Source: Rhodopseudomonas palustris (lineage in GTDB: Bacteria; Pseudomonadota; Alphaproteobacteria; Rhizobiales; Xanthobacteraceae). Taken from it: DNA of 64,000 nucleotides. The stretch spans positions 1-64,000 of the forward strand of contig NZ_QYYD01000014.1 of assembly GCF_003591005.1 (NCBI RefSeq), in the 5' to 3' direction. Shown piece after piece: positions 8,147 through 17,003 of the stretch; the first letter of the stretch is position 1, and each line of letters starts with the position of its first letter. The position numbers were made by a program, and so were the translations under genes. The notes under the pieces were generated by a model. That model was not told the DNA's origin and ran no database searches. It worked only from the letters and a program-made list of their open reading frames with translations.

Positions 8147-9301
8147 TCAGAGGTCCTTCATGCCGACTTTGCCGTCAGCGATCTCGATCAGGTACACGTT
8201 GGGCTGGCTCTGGCCGCTCTCCTTGCCGGTGGGGCCGGACTTCTGGAACGCGATGTCGCCGTTGAGGCCCTTCAGCTTGATGTCCCACAGCGCCGCCTTG
8301 ATCGCAGCCGGCTCGGCCTTGCCGGCCTTCTCGATCGCCGCCGCCGCGGTGCGGATGCCGTCATAGCCGCGGAAGCTCTCGGTGCAGCCGGCGAAGTCGA
8401 AGCCGCGCTTTTTCCATTCGGAGACGAAGTACGTGGTCGCTTCCGGGTTCGGCGTCTTGTCCGGGAACCACGGCAGGAAGGTCGTCAGATGCATCGTGCC
8501 GTTGGCGGCAGCGCCGGCCTGGGCGATGATCTGGTCCGGGTTCTGCGAGCCGCCGGTGGTGATGATGCGCTTTTTGAGCCCGAGCGCGGCGGCCTGCTTG
8601 AACAGCAGCGTCAACTGATCGACCGCAGCGGTGACGATGATCGTCTCGGAATCCGAGCCCTTCAGCTTGGAGAGCTGCGCGCTCATGTCCTGCGCACCCT
8701 GGTCCATGGTCTCGACCAGGCCGACCGCGATGCCCTTCTCCTTCATCATCTTGCCGAAGTCCTCGGCGGCGCCGCGGCCCCAATCATTGTTGATGACCAG
8801 AAAGTCGACCTTCTTCAGGCTGAGTTTGTCGACGATCTTGGCGAAAGCCGCGGCCTCGATCGCCGACGGCGGCGAGATGCGGAAGATGTAGGGATTGCCC
8901 GTCGTGGTGATCTTGCCGGACGACGAGGTCTCGACGATCATCGGCACTTCGTATTCCATCAGCTTCGGCATCACCGCCAGCGTCAGGCTGGAGCCCCAGG
9001 CGCCCATCATCACCGGCGTCTTGTCGCGGGTGATCAGCTTCTCGGCGACCGCCGCCGCTTCGGTCGGGTTGCTCTTGTTGTCCTCGATCACCAGTTCGAT
9101 CTGCTTGCCGAGCACGCCGCCCTTGCCGTTGATCTCGTCGGCGGCGATCTTGGCGCCGTTGACGACGTAAGTGCCGGACGCGGCGAAGGCGCCGGTCAAG
9201 GGCTCGTTGACGCCAATCTTGATGGTCTCGGCCGAGGCTGTGCCCATCAGCACAGCCGTCGCCAGCGCGATCAGTGAAGCAGTCCGCAGGTGTCGCATCA
9301 T
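8147..9301 (-). CDS. LIV-type ABC transporter substrate-binding protein, operon copy
   Basis: A 384-residue periplasmic binding protein heading the Liv operon. The first of two ATGs at 9301 is chosen because GGAG lies nine bases upstream. A signal peptide MMRHLRTASLIALATAVLMG ends at ASAE. The mature N-terminus IKIGVNEPLTGAFAASG and the strand ELVIEDNKSNP match the family. It is distinct from the protein at 222-1403, since only the general fold pattern is shared, so the cluster has two ligand receptors. The ligand is not predictable from sequence; co-transcription with a molybdenum hydroxylase and amidohydrolase hints at a cyclic or amide compound. Confidence 0.92.
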   Translation of the reverse strand: MMRHLRTASLIALATAVLMGTASAETIKIGVNEPLTGAFAASGTYVVNGAKIAADEINGKGGVLGKQIELVIEDNKSNPTEAAAVAEKLITRDKTPVMMGAWGSSLTLAVMPKLMEYEVPMIVETSSSGKITTTGNPYIFRISPPSAIEAAAFAKIVDKLSLKKVDFLVINNDWGRGAAEDFGKMMKEKGIAVGLVETMDQGAQDMSAQLSKLKGSDSETIIVTAAVDQLTLLFKQAAALGLKKRIITTGGSQNPDQIIAQAGAAANGTMHLTTFLPWFPDKTPNPEATTYFVSEWKKRGFDFAGCTESFRGYDGIRTAAAAIEKAGKAEPAAIKAALWDIKLKGLNGDIAFQKSGPTGKESGQSQPNVYLIEIADGKVGMKDL

Positions 9302-9372
9302 TCTCGTTTCTCCGTGATCGGTGTTGTTTGAGGACGCCATTCGCGGCATCCGTCCTTGCAACTTGCGCGCCG

Positions 9373-10554
9373 CTAGTGGCGCGATGGTCCTCCCAGCCAG
9401 CGCGGCAAACGCGCGCGCAGCACGGCGAGTAGCAGCGTCAGCCCGTTGAGCTGGTGACTTGCGGCGACGGCAGAGATGCTCTGACCCGACAGCCTGCGTT
9501 CGAGATTGCCGGCGAATTGCTCGACTAGGCGCCGCGCCAGATCGCGCACCAGGCCGCTGCGCCCGACCTGCGCCAGCAGGCCGGTGAGCGTGTAGCCGAT
9601 GCTCAGCTCGACGCGCGTCGCCTGGCCGCCCTGCAGCGGCGTCAGCCGGTAGCGGATTTCGCCTTGGGTCGATGACCGGCTGCGGCGATCATTGCCGGCG
9701 CCGATGATCCGGCCCGACAGGCCGTCGGCCGAACGCTCGACGCGCGCCACCCCGGCGAACTGCGCGGCGATCGGCCCGACCTGCACGCGGATCTCGCCTT
9801 CGATCCGCGCCGGATCGGCGGCGTTCGTCAGCGTCACCCCCGGCAGGCACGCCGCAACGACGGCCACGTCGATGAACAAAGCGGCGACCTGCGCCGGCGG
9901 ATGCTGCACCTCGAACGCCTGCTCGATCGTCGCAGCCGGGGTGAAGTCGGCGATGGTGATGCCGGCCGCGGGCGCCGCAGCGGCCGGCACAGCCGTCGCG
10001 GCACGTCCCTCGGTCGGCGTCGCGCCGTGACCGGAGCCGACCGGACCCAGCGCGGTGTGGCCGCCGCCGAGTTCGGGCGCGATGCCGCGCGCGCGGCGAT
10101 CGGCGATCACGGCGGTCACCGCGCGAATGATGCCGACATAGCCGGTGCAGCGACAGAGATTGCCGCTCATGCCGACTCGAATGGCGCGGTCGTCCGCCTC
10201 CGGCAGCCGCAGCACCAGATCGCGCGCCGACACCAGCATGCCGGGCGTGCAATAGCCGCACTGCAGCGCGTGCTCGCGCGTGAAGGCGGCGCGCAGCTCG
10301 GTGGCGATCTCGTCGTCGTCGAGGCCTTCGATGGTGGTGACGGCGGCGCCGTCGCAAGCCGCCGCGAAGGTGATGCAGGACCGCGCCGGCACGCCGTCGA
10401 TCAGCACGGTGCAGGCACCGCAGACGCCGTGCTCGCAGCCGAGATGCGTGCCGGTGAGATCGAGATGATCGCGCACGACATCGGCGAGGCTGGTGCGCGG
10501 CTCGGCAGAAAGATCGACCGCGCGACGATTGACTGTGAGCGCCAGCGTGCTCAT
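9373..10554 (-). CDS. Molybdenum hydroxylase [2Fe-2S] subunit fused to a CoxG-like domain
   Basis: Residues 1-155 are the small subunit of the xanthine oxidase family. The plant-type cluster uses C40, C45, C48 and C60; the second cluster uses C99, C102, C134 and C136. After a Gly/Ala/Pro-rich linker (about 155-200), residues 205-355 resemble CoxG (SRPBCC fold), with a hydrophobic segment near 370-385 that could anchor the enzyme to the membrane. In most operons CoxG is separate, so this fusion is notable. CoxG in CO dehydrogenase systems is needed to bring the enzyme to the membrane; here that role is inferred. The start overlaps the FAD subunit by 4 bp. Confidence 0.88.
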   Translation of the reverse strand: MSTLALTVNRRAVDLSAEPRTSLADVVRDHLDLTGTHLGCEHGVCGACTVLIDGVPARSCITFAAACDGAAVTTIEGLDDDEIATELRAAFTREHALQCGYCTPGMLVSARDLVLRLPEADDRAIRVGMSGNLCRCTGYVGIIRAVTAVIADRRARGIAPELGGGHTALGPVGSGHGATPTEGRAATAVPAAAAPAAGITIADFTPAATIEQAFEVQHPPAQVAALFIDVAVVAACLPGVTLTNAADPARIEGEIRVQVGPIAAQFAGVARVERSADGLSGRIIGAGNDRRSRSSTQGEIRYRLTPLQGGQATRVELSIGYTLTGLLAQVGRSGLVRDLARRLVEQFAGNLERRLSGQSISAVAASHQLNGLTLLLAVLRARLPRWLGGPSRH

Positions 10555-11381
10555 GCGGCCTCCTGCAGCGCGCGCTTCAGCACGGTGAGATGGATGTGGC
10601 GGTGAACGGCGTCGGCGATGCCGGCTGCGCTCAGCAGTTGATCGGCAACCCGCGCGTCAAATCGGGTCTTGTAGTCGGCGGCGATGCGGCCGCCGAACAG
10701 TTCGGCCGGCTGCGCGATCAGGATCGGCGCGGCGTCGATCGCGCCGATGACAATCCGCGCGGTGCCCGCGGCCGGGTCGATCAGCACCGCGCATTGGCCG
10801 TGCGCGAACTCGCCGGTCTTGCGGCAGGTCTTGACGTAACCCCACTGCGCCGTCGCGGCGCGCTTGGGCACGTGGATTGCCGTGAGCAGTTCGCCCGGCT
10901 TCAGGCAGCTCTGCAGCGCGCCGGTGATGAAGTCGGCCAGCGCGATCTGGCGCGTGCCCGCGGCGCTGCGCAGCGTCACGCGCGCGCCGAGCGCGGTCAG
11001 CGCCGATACCCAATCCGCCGCCGGATCGGCATGCGTCAGCGAGCCGCCGAGCGTGCCGCGATTGCGCACCGCGCGATAGGCGATGTTGGCGGCGACGCCG
11101 CGCATCGCGCCGCGCGTGACGTCGGGGACGCGGCCGTCCTCGATATCGGCGTGAGTGATGCAGGCGCCGAGCACCAACTCGTCGCCGCTGATCTCCGCCT
11201 GCTTCAGCTCGGCGATCGCGGTGATGTCGACGATCTGCTCGGGCTGCGCAAGCCGCAGATTGAGCATCGGCCCGAGCGACTGGCCGCCGGCCATCACCTT
11301 GGTGCCGTCATGGCCACCGAGCAGCGTCAACGCTGCTGTGAGGTCGCGCGGACGCGCATAGTCGAACGCAACGGGCTTCAT
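10551..11381 (-). CDS. Molybdenum hydroxylase FAD-binding (medium) subunit
   Basis: A 276-residue subunit that carries FAD and passes electrons from the 2Fe-2S subunit to an acceptor. The two family motifs are visible: AGGQSL near residues 31-36, and NRGTLGGSLTHADPAAD near 111-127, which contains the TLGGS flavin loop. It overlaps both flanking subunit genes by 4 bp (ATGA), a clear L-M-S operon order read from the minus strand. Length is close to the usual 270-290. Confidence 0.92.
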   Translation of the reverse strand: MKPVAFDYARPRDLTAALTLLGGHDGTKVMAGGQSLGPMLNLRLAQPEQIVDITAIAELKQAEISGDELVLGACITHADIEDGRVPDVTRGAMRGVAANIAYRAVRNRGTLGGSLTHADPAADWVSALTALGARVTLRSAAGTRQIALADFITGALQSCLKPGELLTAIHVPKRAATAQWGYVKTCRKTGEFAHGQCAVLIDPAAGTARIVIGAIDAAPILIAQPAELFGGRIAADYKTRFDARVADQLLSAAGIADAVHRHIHLTVLKRALQEAA

Positions 11382-13750
11382 GCGGCCGCCCTCCCCGCAT
11401 CGCGCGCGGCGATCAGCGCTTCGACCACGCGGAACGGCGTGATCGGCGAGCGCATCAGCTCGGTGCCGAGCGGGCGCAGCGCGTCGTTGACGGCGTTGGC
11501 GATCGCGGCCGGCGGAGCGATCGCACCGCCCTCGCCGATGCCCTTGACGCCGAACTTGGTGTAGGGCGACGGCGTCTCCATGTGATCGAGCCGCGGCGCC
11601 GGCACTTCGGTCGGTCCTGGCAGCAGGTAGTCGGCGAACGTCGTCGCCAGCGGCTGGCCGGCGGCGTCGAACGGCATCTCCTCGTACAGCGCGGTGCCGA
11701 TGCCTTGCGCGAGGCCGCCATAGATCTGGCCGTCGACCACCAGCGGGTTGAGCAGCACGCCGCCGTCCTCGACGATCACGTAGTCGAGGATCTCGACATT
11801 GCCGAGATCGGGATCGATCGCCACCACCGCGGCATGCGCCGCGTAACTGAAGGTGCCGCTGTCGCGCTGCGGCTTGAATCCCGAGGTGACGTCGAGGCCG
11901 CCCGGATCGACATCCGGCGGCAGATCCTGTGGGCGGCGATACCAGGTGTGCGCGATCTCGCGCAGCGTCACGCTGCCGGTGCTGCCGCGGACTTCGCCAT
12001 CAACGAATTCGACCTCGGCGACGTCCTGTTGCAGCAGCTTGGCGCCGATCCGCTTGATACGATCGCCGAGATCGCCGCAGGCGGTCGCAACCGCGCCGCC
12101 GGCCATCACCGCGCAGCGCGAGCCCCAGGTGCCGGTCGAATACGGCGTCATCGCCGTATCGCCGAGGATGATCCGCACCTTGGCGACGTCGATGCCAAGC
12201 ATCTCGTGCGCCACCTGCGCAAGCGTAGTTTCCATGCCCTGACCGTGCGAATGCACGCCGACGCGAAGTTCGAGGCCTCCGTCCGGCGTCAGCCGGGCCG
12301 TCGCCTGCTCATGGCCCGGCACCATCGGAATGCCCCAGCCGGCGTACACCGAGGTACCGTGGGCGGCCTGTTCGCAATAGATCGACAGGCCCAGGCCGAT
12401 CCGGCGGCCGTCCGGCTCGCCGCGCTGCTGACGCGCGCGCACGGCATCGATGTCGATTGCGCTCAGCGCACGGTGCACCGCCTGTAGATAGTCGCCGCTG
12501 TCGAAATGCTTGTTGGTGATGTTGTTGAACGGCATCTGTTCGGGCGGCACCAGATTGCGCAGCCGCACCTCACTCGGCTCCAGCCCGGCTTCGGCGGCGA
12601 CCAGATCGAGCATCAGTTCGAGCGCGAAGCAAACGCCGGTGCGCGCGACACCGCGATACGGCAGGATCGGGCATTTGTTGGTAGCGACGGAGTACGTGCG
12701 GCAGCGATAGGCCGGCATCACATAGGGCCCGGGCAGGATGCTGGCGACCTGCGCGGCCTCGAGGCAGGCGGAGAACGGATAGGACGAGTACGCGCCGGAA
12801 TCGACGGTAGCCTCGCAATCGATGCCGCGCAGCTTGCCGTCGCGATCGGCATAGAGCGTGATCTTGTAATGATGCTCGCGGCAATTGGCGCTGGCGGTGA
12901 GATGCTCGCGGCGGTCCTCGATCCAGCGCACCGGATGGCCGAGCCGCATCGTCAGCCACGACAGACAGACTTCTTCCGGCAGCAGAATGCCCTTCTGGCC
13001 GAAGCCGCCGCCGACATCGGGCGAAATCACGCGGATGCGGCCCTGATCCAGGCCGAGACATTCGGCGAGGCCGGTGCGGTTGATATGCGGCATCTGCGCC
13101 GAGGTGGTGACGATCAGCTGATCGACGCGGTGATCGTAGGTCGCGACCGCGCCGCGGCCCTCCAGCGGCGCCATGCACTGCCGGGCCGTGGTGATCTCGC
13201 GCGACACCTTGATCGGCGCGTCCAGAGCGGCGCTGATATCGACTTCGAAATTGGTTTCGAGGAAGACGTTGTCGCCCCAATGCTCGTGCACCAGCGGCGC
13301 GCCCGGCGCGCGCGCCTGCAGCATGTCGGAGATGGCCGGCAACTCTTCGAGGTCGAGCACGACCGATGCCGCGATATCTTCGGCCTCGGCGCGGGTCGGC
13401 GCCACGCACATCGCGATCATCTCGCCGACCTGGCGGACCTTGCCGCTTGCCAGCACCGGTTGTTCGGAGATCTTGAAGCCCGGAAGTCCGGACACCGCGC
13501 GGATCGGGTTGACATCGACGAGATCGGCGGCAGTGAACACCCGATCGCGATACGCCTTCGGCACGTGAATGCCGCGGATACGCGCATGAGCGACCGGACT
13601 GCGCACGAAGGCGACGTCCTGCATGCCCGCGAGACGGACGTCGGCCACATACTGACCGCGCCCGCGCATCAGCCGGTCGTCCTCCTTGCGCGGCAGCCGT
13701 GCGCCGACGCCCTGCCCGCTGCCTTGATGCTTGTCGACGCGTCCGTGCAA
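11378..13750 (-). CDS. Molybdenum hydroxylase large (molybdopterin) subunit
   Basis: A catalytic subunit of about 790 residues that hydroxylates its substrate with water-derived oxygen. Motifs seen: PRKEDDRLMRGRGQYVADV at the N-terminus, GGGFGQKG for cofactor binding, and the catalytic-Glu loop KGIGEGGAIAPPAAIANAV at the C-terminus. The AYRCSFR loop of true CO dehydrogenase (CoxL) is replaced by PYRGVARTG, so CO oxidation is unlikely; an aromatic or N-heterocycle hydroxylase is more probable. The TTG at 13750 is preferred because GGAGAAGATAAG precedes it; an upstream TTG at 13783 would add 11 residues. Confidence 0.9.
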   Translation of the reverse strand: MHGRVDKHQGSGQGVGARLPRKEDDRLMRGRGQYVADVRLAGMQDVAFVRSPVAHARIRGIHVPKAYRDRVFTAADLVDVNPIRAVSGLPGFKISEQPVLASGKVRQVGEMIAMCVAPTRAEAEDIAASVVLDLEELPAISDMLQARAPGAPLVHEHWGDNVFLETNFEVDISAALDAPIKVSREITTARQCMAPLEGRGAVATYDHRVDQLIVTTSAQMPHINRTGLAECLGLDQGRIRVISPDVGGGFGQKGILLPEEVCLSWLTMRLGHPVRWIEDRREHLTASANCREHHYKITLYADRDGKLRGIDCEATVDSGAYSSYPFSACLEAAQVASILPGPYVMPAYRCRTYSVATNKCPILPYRGVARTGVCFALELMLDLVAAEAGLEPSEVRLRNLVPPEQMPFNNITNKHFDSGDYLQAVHRALSAIDIDAVRARQQRGEPDGRRIGLGLSIYCEQAAHGTSVYAGWGIPMVPGHEQATARLTPDGGLELRVGVHSHGQGMETTLAQVAHEMLGIDVAKVRIILGDTAMTPYSTGTWGSRCAVMAGGAVATACGDLGDRIKRIGAKLLQQDVAEVEFVDGEVRGSTGSVTLREIAHTWYRRPQDLPPDVDPGGLDVTSGFKPQRDSGTFSYAAHAAVVAIDPDLGNVEILDYVIVEDGGVLLNPLVVDGQIYGGLAQGIGTALYEEMPFDAAGQPLATTFADYLLPGPTEVPAPRLDHMETPSPYTKFGVKGIGEGGAIAPPAAIANAVNDALRPLGTELMRSPITPFRVVEALIAARDAGRAAA

Positions 13751-13799
13751 CTTATCTTCTCCGAGGCAAGACGAACTAATCAAGAGAGCGCCCTCTCCC

Positions 13800-13882
13800 C
13801 GTCATTGCGAGGAGCGAAGCGACGAAGCAATCCAGCTCCGAGCACTGGGCTCCTGGATTGCTTCGCTTCGCTCGCAATGACG
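13800..13882. repeat. Intergenic palindrome, family A copy 2
   Basis: CGTCATTGCGAGGAGCGAAG at the left end mirrors CTTCGCTCGCAATGACG at the right, with inner CAATCCAG and CTGGATTG arms. It lies between the amidohydrolase and large-subunit genes. Confidence 0.8.
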
Positions 13883-13917
13883 GGGAGATGCAGCATCTAC
13901 TCGCTCACGTTCGTTAT

Positions 13918-15195
13918 TTACGCAGCCACCGCTTCCGGCAAAATCGACGCGTCGGCGTCGTAGCGGATGCCGGCGCGGAGGCAGAACACGGGCTGCAGCA
14001 GGCTGTCGGCAATCACTTCGGTGCTTTCATTGTCGCGCAGCACGTAGCGGCCCGGACGCTGCGTCAGCACCGAGACGTCGGCGTCCATGCCGACCTTGAG
14101 AGCACCGATCTCGTCCGAGCGCGCGATCATCTTGGCCGGATTGGCGGTGACCATCGGCACCACCTGTTCGAGCGACAGACCGAGCGCCATCATCGAACTC
14201 ATCGCCTGCACCAGGCTGAACTTGGCCTGGCCGGCGAACGGATGGTTCTCTTCGTCCTCGTGCTGATCCGGCGTGCCGGCCGGCGCCGGAACGTGGGTGT
14301 TGTAGCCATGGATGTCGGCGCCGAGCGTGTTCGGCACGATGCCGCCAGCGATTGCCATCTTGGCGAGGCGATAGGAGAAGTGACTGCCGTGACCGACGTC
14401 GACCTTGAGGCCGCGATCGAGCGCCGCCTGAATCACCGGATGAACATCGCCTTCGCGATTGATGAAGCCGCCGGGATGCCGCGTGAACGGATGCGCCAGC
14501 ACGTCGCCTTCCTTGAGCAGCGGAATGACGCGCGTGAGGATCGTATCGGCATCCTCGCCATTGGCGCCGCTTTCCGGCAGCCCCCAGAGCTGGCCGAAAT
14601 GCACATAGACCGGCAGCTCGGCCTGTCGGCCGATCTCGGCCGCCATCTCGATAACGCGAATGCCCCAGCGCGCGAAGCCGCCGATTTCGGCGTGAGCCTT
14701 GATGCCGCGCACGATGTCCGGATTGGCGCGCGCCGCCTTCACGGTCGCGTCGATGTCGACACCATCCGGGCTGTACAGCTGCGGATAGAAATGGCCTTCC
14801 AGACCGCCCACCAGATAAGCGGACAGGAACGCATAGACGCGCGACTTCGCCGGCTCGGCGATAAAGTGGCGGAAGCCCGGCAGCGTCATGCAGGACGGGC
14901 CGCCCTGATCGATCAGCGCGGTGACGCCGGAGCGGACGCCGACCATATCCGGCTCCATGCCGAACCGGCCGGAGACGTACTGATAGATATGCGCGTGGGT
15001 GTCGATCATGCCGGGCAGCACCAGCTGCCCCGAGACGTCGACAACCTCCTTGGCGCTCGACGGCAGAATGTCTTTCTGGACGGCGGCGATCTTGCCGTTG
15101 CGCACCGCGACGTCGAACGCGCCATCAATGCCGGACGCGGGACAAATCACCCGCCCGCCGCGCAACAGAACATCAAAGCTGGCACTCACCGACAT
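13918..15195 (-). CDS. Amidohydrolase/deacetylase family metallohydrolase
   Basis: A 425-residue TIM-barrel metal hydrolase. The metal motif is D65-T-H67-A-H69 in LPGMIDTHAHI; downstream histidines in KAHAEIGG, YVHFGQ and DIHGYNTH fit the other metal ligands. The DIHGYNTHV segment and overall layout resemble the deacetylase/dihydroorotase-like subgroup rather than urease-type enzymes. No signal peptide. It is the first gene of the minus-strand run before the molybdenum hydroxylase and faces the MarR gene across a 170-bp region holding a palindrome. It probably opens a ring or removes an acyl or amide group after hydroxylation; this is inference. Confidence 0.87.
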   Translation of the reverse strand: MSVSASFDVLLRGGRVICPASGIDGAFDVAVRNGKIAAVQKDILPSSAKEVVDVSGQLVLPGMIDTHAHIYQYVSGRFGMEPDMVGVRSGVTALIDQGGPSCMTLPGFRHFIAEPAKSRVYAFLSAYLVGGLEGHFYPQLYSPDGVDIDATVKAARANPDIVRGIKAHAEIGGFARWGIRVIEMAAEIGRQAELPVYVHFGQLWGLPESGANGEDADTILTRVIPLLKEGDVLAHPFTRHPGGFINREGDVHPVIQAALDRGLKVDVGHGSHFSYRLAKMAIAGGIVPNTLGADIHGYNTHVPAPAGTPDQHEDEENHPFAGQAKFSLVQAMSSMMALGLSLEQVVPMVTANPAKMIARSDEIGALKVGMDADVSVLTQRPGRYVLRDNESTEVIADSLLQPVFCLRAGIRYDADASILPEAVAA

Positions 15196-15230
15196 CGGAC
15201 CGCTCTCCTTCGAAAATCCGGATCAAATTA

Positions 15231-15244
15231 CGAAGCATGCTTCG
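15231..15244. promoter_or_regulatory. Palindrome CGAAGCATGCTTCG, possible MarR operator
   Basis: A perfect 14-bp palindrome in the intergenic region between the divergent amidohydrolase (starting 15195) and MarR gene (starting 15366). MarR proteins usually bind such symmetric sites between their own gene and the genes they control. Binding is inferred, not shown. Confidence 0.45.
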
Positions 15245-15342
15245 CATTTGCATCTAGCAAGGCTTATGCCAAAGTCTAAGATACGGATGGCAGCGCAAAT
15301 CGCGCTATTGCGTTCGCCACCTCAACGGGCTTCGCGGCCTTG

Positions 15343-15361
15343 AAAAGAGAGAGAGAGAGAA
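15343..15361 (+). repeat. AG dinucleotide tract before the MarR start
   Basis: About eight AG units directly precede AACGGTTG, the start of the MarR gene. The purine run may serve as its ribosome site. Because it is a short tandem repeat, slipped-strand changes in its length would alter leader spacing. Confidence 0.6.
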
Positions 15362-15365
15362 ACGG

Positions 15366-15860
15366 TTGCGGCAGAAGCATTCCCGCGCAGTCAAAGCGAC
15401 ACTTGAACCATGGCCGCTCGCCGAGCGGCCTGGCTTCCTGATCCGGCGACTGCATCAGATCCACGCCTCGCTGTTTCAGCAGGCCTGTGGTCAATTCGAT
15501 GTCACGCCGCTGCAATACAGCCTGCTCTCCGCGCTTGCCGCGCGGAAGACCGCGGATCAGACCACATTGGCCGCTGATATCGCGCTCGACCGGACGACGA
15601 CGACCGGCGCGCTCAAGCGATTGGAGGCTCGGCAACTCGTTGAGCGCCCGATCAACGAAGCGGATCGGCGCGCGAGGCTGTGCCGTCTCACTCGCGCTGG
15701 CGCGGCACTCCTTGCCAAAATTGAAGGCGCCGCGCGGGCCGCGCACCAGAGCACGCTCGACGGCTTGTCGGAGCGCGAACGAAGTCAATTCGTCGCGATG
15801 ATGCAGCGCATCGTCGCCGCCAACGGCAATCAGGATACCGCGGCGCCTTTGCTCGAATAG
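15366..15860 (+). CDS. MarR family transcriptional regulator
   Basis: A 164-residue winged-helix protein. The MarR core is clear: helices with LIRRLHQIHASLFQQACGQF, the recognition region LAADIALDRTTTTGALKRLE, and the wing with the D-R-R motif in INEADRRARLCRLTRAG. The predicted start is a TTG directly after an AG tract; no better ATG fits. MarR proteins generally repress a divergent gene until an aromatic or phenolic ligand binds. Here the divergent gene is the amidohydrolase leading into the hydroxylase and transporter genes, so it is the likely local switch. Confidence 0.88.
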   Translation: MRQKHSRAVKATLEPWPLAERPGFLIRRLHQIHASLFQQACGQFDVTPLQYSLLSALAARKTADQTTLAADIALDRTTTTGALKRLEARQLVERPINEADRRARLCRLTRAGAALLAKIEGAARAAHQSTLDGLSERERSQFVAMMQRIVAANGNQDTAAPLLE

Positions 15861-15929
15861 CTCGCCTGCTGATTTTCTGAACGGGACTTGCCTAGGAGTT
15901 AGGCGCCCGTCGCGAACGGGCGATCATCC

Positions 15930-16796
15930 TCAGGCGAGAAACGCATCCGACGTCGTCAGCACCACGCCCCGCGTCGCCATGTCGCGCAGGAACTGATCGG
16001 CCAGCGCTGGGAAGTCGGGAGACCCCGGCGTCGCCGGGACCGGCGACATGCAATCCGTCAGCAGATGGATTCTCGACCAATGTCGCTCGCCGATATGGTC
16101 GACCAACTGATTGACCGTGGTGGCGACACAATGTGACGACGCTTCGCCGGCGATCGCGATGACGTCCGCCTGCTGCAGCGCCGACATCAGCTCGCGATTG
16201 AGCTGCGTCGACGGATCGGTCGGATCGGGCACCTCGGCCAGCAGCGCGCCGTAATGCTCGGTGAAGGTGTTGATGCCCTTGGTGACGAACTCGGTGGTCA
16301 CGCCGTTGTCGCGTTCCCAGCGCGACAGGGCATCGCGAAGGCCATCGACGATGTTGTGTCCCCAACTCCCGATCAGACAATGCTCCGGCCACACCATCAG
16401 CACGAACCGACCGGCATTCTCCAGCTCGGCCGTATAGTCCAGCATCCGGCTCTTCCAGTCCGGATTGCGCGGCGCCCAGGTCCCGGCGACGACGTCCGCA
16501 TGACTGATCATCGTGAACGGCGGTGGGGCATGACCGTTGCCGTCGCGCCAAAACGCCGGATGAGCAACATCGATCACCCGATGCGTATCGAGCGTCACGT
16601 GGACCCGGCTCAGGCGCGGCCCGATCCGGCCGATTGTTGTCGCGAGCCGATCCATATCGGTGAGCGCACCGGGCACCGGCAGCGCTGAGCGGAAACGCGG
16701 ACCGTTCGACTGTTCGAAAAGGATCGGATCGGCATCCGCCGGAATATCCATGAAATCGTTCTGCGGATCGATCACCAGGAGATGAGTCTCGAGCAC
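15930..16796 (-). CDS. Nicotinamidase-like cysteine hydrolase (isochorismatase fold)
   Basis: A 288-residue hydrolase. The GTG start at 16796 is chosen for its strong AAGGAGG site. Catalytic Asp lies in VIDPQNDF, Lys in FVTKGINTF, and Cys in GEASSHCVATT. The metal set D-T-H and H-P-A-F in VTLDTHRVIDVAHPAFW, and VWPEHCLIGSWG, match nicotinamidases. The family removes ammonia from nicotinamide or related amides. It is longer than typical PncA (about 210), so the substrate may differ. Close to the amidohydrolase, hydroxylase and MarR genes, it may be a pathway amidase. Confidence 0.82.
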   Translation of the reverse strand: MLETHLLVIDPQNDFMDIPADADPILFEQSNGPRFRSALPVPGALTDMDRLATTIGRIGPRLSRVHVTLDTHRVIDVAHPAFWRDGNGHAPPPFTMISHADVVAGTWAPRNPDWKSRMLDYTAELENAGRFVLMVWPEHCLIGSWGHNIVDGLRDALSRWERDNGVTTEFVTKGINTFTEHYGALLAEVPDPTDPSTQLNRELMSALQQADVIAIAGEASSHCVATTVNQLVDHIGERHWSRIHLLTDCMSPVPATPGSPDFPALADQFLRDMATRGVVLTTSDAFLA

Positions 16797-17003
16797 AAGC
16801 GACCTCCTTCGCCGGTCAGCCGATCGCCGCCACGAACCGCGAATAGAGTCCAACTGATCCCTGCCTCAACTGTCGACGATCGCCGGGATCAGGTCAATCG
16901 CAACTGGCCGGGTTCGCGTACTCCTGCCGCGTTGACGGGGGTCAGGCCGCTTTGGCATAACAGATAGGCGCAACCGGTAATTGATCGGCGCGCGGGGGAC
17001 ACA

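Noticed and set aside
11378-13750. Aerobic CO dehydrogenase (CoxL)
   Set aside because: The AYRCSFR active-site loop is absent, the sequence there being PYRGVARTG.
13800-13882. CRISPR-like repeats
   Set aside because: Copies are single, scattered and palindromic between genes, with no regular spacers or cas genes.
12506-13963. A 485-residue plus-strand frame across the molybdenum hydroxylase gene
   Set aside because: Shadow of the large subunit; no motifs, and it crosses a palindrome and two genes.
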